Shown piece after piece: positions 60,266 through 64,000 of a stretch of 64,000 nt of DNA. The translations under genes were made by a program, and so were the position numbers. This stretch comes from Spongiibacter taiwanensis (GTDB lineage Bacteria > Pseudomonadota > Gammaproteobacteria > Pseudomonadales > Spongiibacteraceae). The stretch's first letter is position 1. Every line of letters begins with the position of its first letter. A model generated the notes under the pieces. It did no database searches. It saw only the letters and a list, made by a program, of their open reading frames with translations, and was not told where the DNA came from. Location: positions 2,852,001 through 2,916,000 of the forward strand of contig NZ_CP098455.1 in assembly GCF_023702635.1 (NCBI RefSeq), in the 5' to 3' direction.

Positions 60266-60656
60266 GACCGAGAAAGGCCTCCTGGGCGACAGCAGTGTTC
60301 ATGAAATCGCGGAAGTGCAGCCAACGACCGTCTTTGCATTCAATAACATGGACAAAGGGGGATTTGATTTCATTGCCATTGACCTTGGTTGTCAGGCGGA
60401 GGCGTCCCACCACAATGACTTTACTGCCCTCACACACGAAGTCTTCCGCCTCAAAGACGTGAATGTTTACTGATGTGAGTACGGTGTCGAAGAAACCGCG
60501 ACACGCCGCTTTGCCTTCATAGTGACCGGCATAGGGAATGACCTCCGGGCCATAAAAGTCGATAACACAGTCGTCATGGAGAAGTTCAACGATCCCGTCG
60601 ACGTCGTGGTTGCCAAAACGAACGAATATTTCCTGAGTTAGTTCTAGGTTTGTCAT
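60255..60656 (-). CDS. SnoaL/NTF2-like protein
   Basis: 133 aa with the cone-shaped alpha+beta fold pattern: LTQEIFVRFGNHDVDGIVELLHDDCVIDFYG (in parts), GHYEGKAACRGFFDTVLTS and KVNGNEIKSPFVHVIEC. Such proteins include isomerases, cyclases and dehydratases such as ketosteroid isomerase, but also non-catalytic ones. ATG 60656 lies right behind the ferredoxin stop (60664); GAGTGAGACACC upstream. Role in the operon unknown; rearrangement of an enol or keto intermediate is a guess. Confidence 0.75.
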   Translation of the reverse strand: MTNLELTQEIFVRFGNHDVDGIVELLHDDCVIDFYGPEVIPYAGHYEGKAACRGFFDTVLTSVNIHVFEAEDFVCEGSKVIVVGRLRLTTKVNGNEIKSPFVHVIECKDGRWLHFRDFMNTAVAQEAFLGHGH

Positions 60657-60663
60657 TGGTGTC

Positions 60664-60969
60664 TCACTCTTCGGGGGCAATGGTTAGGGAAAGGTTTTGT
60701 ATTTCGGCGTCAGCGCGGAGTTGACATAGCAGGCGACTGTTTCTTGCGCGGTGCATCAGACCATCGAGAATGTCGATTTCCTCTGCACTGGCTGGATGCA
60801 ACATGGTGGTGTTATCGGTGATCAGCACGTGGCAGGTAGCGCAGGAGCAGGCGCCACCGCAAATGGCGTCTATCTTCATTTCTGCGCTAAGGGTGTCGTA
60901 AAGGTCGCCAAGGGAGGCAACTTCATAACGAGCGGTATGCCCGCTGCGATCGGTGACATCAAACTTCAT
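60664..60969 (-). CDS. 2Fe-2S ferredoxin (putidaredoxin/adrenodoxin type)
   Basis: 101 aa. Cluster cysteines in ICGGACSCATCHV and the fourth in LLCQLRAD; the acidic ILDGLMHRARNSR region is typical of ferredoxins serving bacterial P450s. ATG 60969 with GGAGA upstream is chosen; the frame opens at 61122 in the hydratase gene. It overlaps the hydratase stop by 11 bases and is three genes from the P450, so it most likely donates electrons to it. No ferredoxin reductase gene is in the window. Confidence 0.92.
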   Translation of the reverse strand: MKFDVTDRSGHTARYEVASLGDLYDTLSAEMKIDAICGGACSCATCHVLITDNTTMLHPASAEEIDILDGLMHRARNSRLLCQLRADAEIQNLSLTIAPEE

Positions 60970-61801
60970 TTTCGGTGTCTCCGTGGTACAGGTCGGCGTA
61001 GATCGCCTGGCGCTTTTCTTGTTGGGCGCGAATGGCTGGGGTGACGTCGCCAAAGGTGTACATGCCGGCATTCCACACTGCGGAAAGCTGCAGAGAGTCG
61101 TCAAACCGTAGGTTGCGGGCATGACAAAGCGTGGCCTTTACTCCGGACATCGCCAAGGGGGATAAAGCAGCAAGTTGTGCCGATAATTGATCGAGGCGAC
61201 TGATCATGCTCTCTTGGTCGGTCACTACCTCCCCAATCAAACCGGCAGCGAGGCCATCTCGGGCGCTAAACAAATTGCCGGTAAACGCCATTTGGGCCGC
61301 AAAGCCCTGACCGCACAGCTGCTGGACTCGCTGGATGGTGCCCAGGTCGCACATGATGCCAACGTTAATTTCGTGGATGGAAAATCGTGCACATTCTGTC
61401 GCGATGCGCAGGTCACAGGCCGCAAACAGCGCCAGCGAACCGCCGATGCATGCCCCATTCGCCGCGCCGATCACCGGAAACGGGAGCGCTTCAAATTGGT
61501 TGATAATCGCTTGGAAATAGAGAACTTTGTCTTTGATCCAGTGGTTGTAGCGCGCCGGATCATCGCCCTTGCTCTGATTCAGCGTGGCCAGATAATCCAC
61601 ATTCATACCGCCGCCAAAATGTTTGCCTTCGGCAGATAGGGTTAATACCCGAATGTCGCTTGCGCTTTTGATCTCATGGAGAAAGGTCTTCAGCTCCTCC
61701 CAGAATACGGCGTTGTAGGAGTTGCCCTTGCTTTGGGTAGCCAAAATCAAGTGCATAACCCCGTTCTCTTGTCGGGTGTAAAAGTTAGTCCACTCACGCA
61801 T
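60959..61801 (-). CDS. Enoyl-CoA hydratase/isomerase family protein
   Basis: 280 aa crotonase fold. Oxyanion-hole segments LTLSAEGKHFGGGMNVDYLA and GAANGACIGGSLALFAACDLRIATECARF, read in parts. ARFSIHEINVGIMCDLGTIQRVQQL has Asp where many isomerases have it, and no Glu pair of classic hydratases at the usual place, so activity could be hydratase, isomerase or decarboxylase. ATG 61801 shares one base with the P450 stop (TGATG). Likely acts on a CoA ester in this pathway. Confidence 0.85.
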   Translation of the reverse strand: MREWTNFYTRQENGVMHLILATQSKGNSYNAVFWEELKTFLHEIKSASDIRVLTLSAEGKHFGGGMNVDYLATLNQSKGDDPARYNHWIKDKVLYFQAIINQFEALPFPVIGAANGACIGGSLALFAACDLRIATECARFSIHEINVGIMCDLGTIQRVQQLCGQGFAAQMAFTGNLFSARDGLAAGLIGEVVTDQESMISRLDQLSAQLAALSPLAMSGVKATLCHARNLRFDDSLQLSAVWNAGMYTFGDVTPAIRAQQEKRQAIYADLYHGDTENEV

Positions 61802-63057
61802 CAGCCTGCTCCGCACAAGGTGACGGGAAGGCGGCTGAACCCATATGCCAGTAGCCCGCCCGATTGGCGTGAGGTGTTGGCCAGGTCACCTTCCAGACTA
61901 TCGGTGCAATCGAGCAGGGTGTTCAGCATTATTTCCCCTTCGATGCGGGCCAGTGGGGCGCCAAGACAGTGATGGATGCCGTGGCCGAAGGTTAGATGGC
62001 GGCTGATGTTTGGCCGCTTGATAATGAATTTCTCCGGTTCGGGGAAGACCTGTTCATCATGATTTGCCGCGGCCATGAAAAAGGCCACCCAATCTCCTTT
62101 GCGCAGTGCTTGCTCTCCCACTTGGCAATCGTCGAGGACAACGCGGAACAGGCGCTGCGGCGGGCCGTCCCGGCGCAGGCACTCCTCCATGAAGGGGCGA
62201 ATTAACTGGCGATCTTCTTTCAGGCGCGCAAACCAGCTTTTGTCCTCGAGCAGCACGCCGATGAGATTGCCCAGAAAATAGGTTGTGGTTTCCGCGCCAG
62301 CCACTACCAGGGTGATGCAGAACAGAATCACTTCCTCTTTGCTGAGACCTTTACCTTCATATTCGGCGCGAATGAATGCTGTCATCAGATCATCGCCACA
62401 ATGCTCGCCGGCGTTGACTCGGCGATAGCGGTCCTGAACGGCGGCGGTGAAATACTGGAACAGCTCTTCATTGCAAGTCAGACGCTGCTCCGGGGTGAAG
62501 TCGGAGGACACCATAAAGGCGTTGGCCCAGCGCACCAGTTTGCGGTAGTGATCCTTGGGCAATCCCATCAGATAGGTCATTACCATTGCCGGGATCACAC
62601 CGGCGACTTCATCCATGTAGTCGATTGGTCGATTCATGCATGAGCGAAAAATGTCGGTAACGTCACTGCGCAGGCGATCGACGATGTCGTCGTGGATGCG
62701 TTTGGGGGTGAACGCCATCTTCGCCAGATTGCGCAGCTCGGTGTGCCTGGGCTGGTCGTGATTCACCAGCATCAGGCTCGGCGCACTGGATTCTGCCTGC
62801 ATGGGATCCTCTGACGAAAATAACTGGGGGTTTTTCAGTACAAAGGCAACATCCTCATACCGGGTGAAAACCCATGCGGGAAAGGGCGTGTCGACCCCCG
62901 GTACGGTTCCGGGGGGGTAATCCTTCAGGCCAAAGGCCGGAGGGTGGCTGCGCAGTACCTTGTACACGGGGTAGGGGTTGCTGATGCACTCGGGGCTCAA
63001 CATGTTGGCAACGACGGTATCGATATCGCTGGCCGGATGGCGGCTTGCTTGGTTCAT
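61801..63057 (-). CDS. Cytochrome P450
   Basis: 418 aa soluble bacterial P450. I-helix AGAETTTYFLG (about 256-266) with the conserved acid-Thr pair region, ExxR in EECLRR, and the heme loop FGHGIHHCLGAPLAR with the Cys ligand. Class I type, needing ferredoxin and reductase; the ferredoxin is two genes downstream. No P450 family could be assigned by eye. Its ATG overlaps the ALDH stop by 4 bases. Likely adds oxygen to the imported substrate as the first step (inference). Confidence 0.95.
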   Translation of the reverse strand: MNQASRHPASDIDTVVANMLSPECISNPYPVYKVLRSHPPAFGLKDYPPGTVPGVDTPFPAWVFTRYEDVAFVLKNPQLFSSEDPMQAESSAPSLMLVNHDQPRHTELRNLAKMAFTPKRIHDDIVDRLRSDVTDIFRSCMNRPIDYMDEVAGVIPAMVMTYLMGLPKDHYRKLVRWANAFMVSSDFTPEQRLTCNEELFQYFTAAVQDRYRRVNAGEHCGDDLMTAFIRAEYEGKGLSKEEVILFCITLVVAGAETTTYFLGNLIGVLLEDKSWFARLKEDRQLIRPFMEECLRRDGPPQRLFRVVLDDCQVGEQALRKGDWVAFFMAAANHDEQVFPEPEKFIIKRPNISRHLTFGHGIHHCLGAPLARIEGEIMLNTLLDCTDSLEGDLANTSRQSGGLLAYGFSRLPVTLCGAG

Positions 63058-64000
63058 AGTTTCCTCATTATTTTGTTAATTGCACCGAAGATACGGGGGT
63101 AAGGCGGTGTCACCATTTTGCTGACATCAATACCTCCGCCACGGTAAATGGCGCGGTGGTTGGAAAACTCCCGGAAGCCATCAATGCCCCGGTATTTGCC
63201 CATGCCACTGGCGCCTATTCCACCAAAGGGCAGGTCATCATTGGCATACTGGAAAATGATGTCGTTGTGGATCAATGCACCGGATTGGCTGTTTTTCGCC
63301 ACCTCATCGAATGTGCGCCGATCTCCAAACACGTAGATCGCCAGCGGGTGAGGGCCTTCACCTACCATGGCGATCTGGGATGCGAGCGAGTCGGCGGTCT
63401 TGATCATCAGTGACGGTCCAAATATTTCCTCCCGGCAAATATCCGCGTCCTCGCCCGGGTTGATGGCGACGTGCAGTGAGTATCCGCCGGGCTTTTCGCT
63501 GGCAAAATGGTGGAGTTGGGCGCCTTTGTTCTTTGCGTCACTAATAAGTTGTTCGAGGCGTTGCTTGTGACGAGCGTTGATAACCGAAACGGCGTCATTA
63601 TCGGTGGTTGAGGCATCGGCCCTTGTCACCGCGCGAGCCAGTTTGGGCAGAAATTGATCCAGTTGGTCGGCTGTCATCAATACATAGTCAGGGGCGATAC
63701 AGATCTGGCCAGCGTTAAAGTATTTGCCAAAGGCAACTTTTCTGGCGACGAGGTCAAGATCAGCGCCCGGGCCGACAATCACTGGGCACTTTCCGCCCAG
63801 CTCCAGCGTTAGCGGGACCAGGTTGTCTGCTGCAGAGCGCATAATACTTTTGGCCACCTGCTCGCCACCGGTGTATATCAAGTGATCAAAGGGAAGTGCC
63901 GCAAAGCGTCGGCTGGTATCTACATCACCCAGGGCAACCTGTACCTCTTCCGGCCCGAAATACTCCGGTATGAGATGTGCGAGACGCTCGGCGGTGGCTG
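63054..64000 (-). CDS. Aldehyde dehydrogenase, coniferyl type (5' partial)
   Basis: The reading frame is open to the right window edge; about 315 residues are present. AALPFDHLIYTGG, LTLELGGKCPVIVG (Glu), FNAGQICIAPDYVL (catalytic Cys) and EEIFGPSLMI are seen. The ALPFDH version of the NAD region and the C-terminus ending GAINKIMRKL resemble coniferyl aldehyde dehydrogenases, which lack the larger C-terminus of other ALDHs. It likely oxidises the aldehyde formed after the P450 step. The first codons lie beyond position 64000. Confidence 0.9.
   Translation of the reverse strand, partial: ATAERLAHLIPEYFGPEEVQVALGDVDTSRRFAALPFDHLIYTGGEQVAKSIMRSAADNLVPLTLELGGKCPVIVGPGADLDLVARKVAFGKYFNAGQICIAPDYVLMTADQLDQFLPKLARAVTRADASTTDNDAVSVINARHKQRLEQLISDAKNKGAQLHHFASEKPGGYSLHVAINPGEDADICREEIFGPSLMIKTADSLASQIAMVGEGPHPLAIYVFGDRRTFDEVAKNSQSGALIHNDIIFQYANDDLPFGGIGASGMGKYRGIDGFREFSNHRAIYRGGGIDVSKMVTPPYPRIFGAINKIMRKL

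Overview
The window looks like chromosomal DNA of a marine-type gammaproteobacterium, GC-rich at roughly 55-60% by eye. The core gene order resembles Pseudomonas and Cellvibrionales: ubiE-ubiJ-ubiB-hisI-hisE-tatABC, ponA/pilMNOPQ-aroK-aroB-gltB-gltD-hemE, and psd-rhodanese-rsgA/orn. Two blocks of catabolic genes of a kind common in degraders of steroids, terpenoids or aromatics flank this core, which suggests (inference only) a Spongiibacteraceae-like organism such as Zhongshania or Spongiibacter. No rRNA, tRNA, CRISPR array, insertion sequence or integrase was seen.

Region 1 (1-14.3 kb) is accessory catabolism. Plus strand: a GlcD-type FAD oxidase (cut by the left edge), a glutathione S-transferase-like protein, an exported EthD-like protein, an MFS transporter and an SDR dehydrogenase. 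Minus strand: a small ABM monooxygenase, an unknown 175-aa protein translationally coupled to an APH-type phosphotransferase, three related proteins of unknown function sharing an SWGPR motif, a TonB-dependent receptor, and a regulator with two TetR DNA-binding domains fused in one chain. The receptor probably imports an organic compound that the other proteins act on; the compound cannot be read from sequence.

Region 2 (14.4-50 kb) is mostly housekeeping: phosphatidylserine decarboxylase, rhodanese, RsgA, Orn, Tat translocase, last steps of histidine pathway entry (HisI, HisE), ubiquinone synthesis (UbiE, UbiJ, UbiB), RadA, PBP1A, the type IV pilus assembly operon, shikimate enzymes, glutamate synthase, HemE, a 3-methyladenine glycosylase, an M48 lipoprotein protease, CysE and several unknowns. 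Notable items are a phage-type primosome pair (a protein with three DnaT-like domains overlapping a lambda-P-like gene) next to radA, and 14.7 copies of a 7-bp repeat abutting the tatC stop codon.

Region 3 (50.6-64 kb) is a second catabolic block. A FadH-type dienoyl-CoA reductase is divergent from a TetR regulator across a perfect inverted repeat, followed by an ABC-2 exporter pair. Then comes a long minus-strand group running from the right edge: coniferyl-type aldehyde dehydrogenase (cut by the edge), cytochrome P450, enoyl-CoA hydratase family protein, 2Fe-2S ferredoxin, SnoaL/NTF2-like protein, small membrane protein, TonB-dependent receptor, small secreted protein and acyl-CoA ligase. 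Overlapping start and stop codons indicate one operon for at least the first six. This reads as uptake, P450 hydroxylation, oxidation to acid, CoA activation and beta-oxidation-like breakdown of a hydrophobic substrate.
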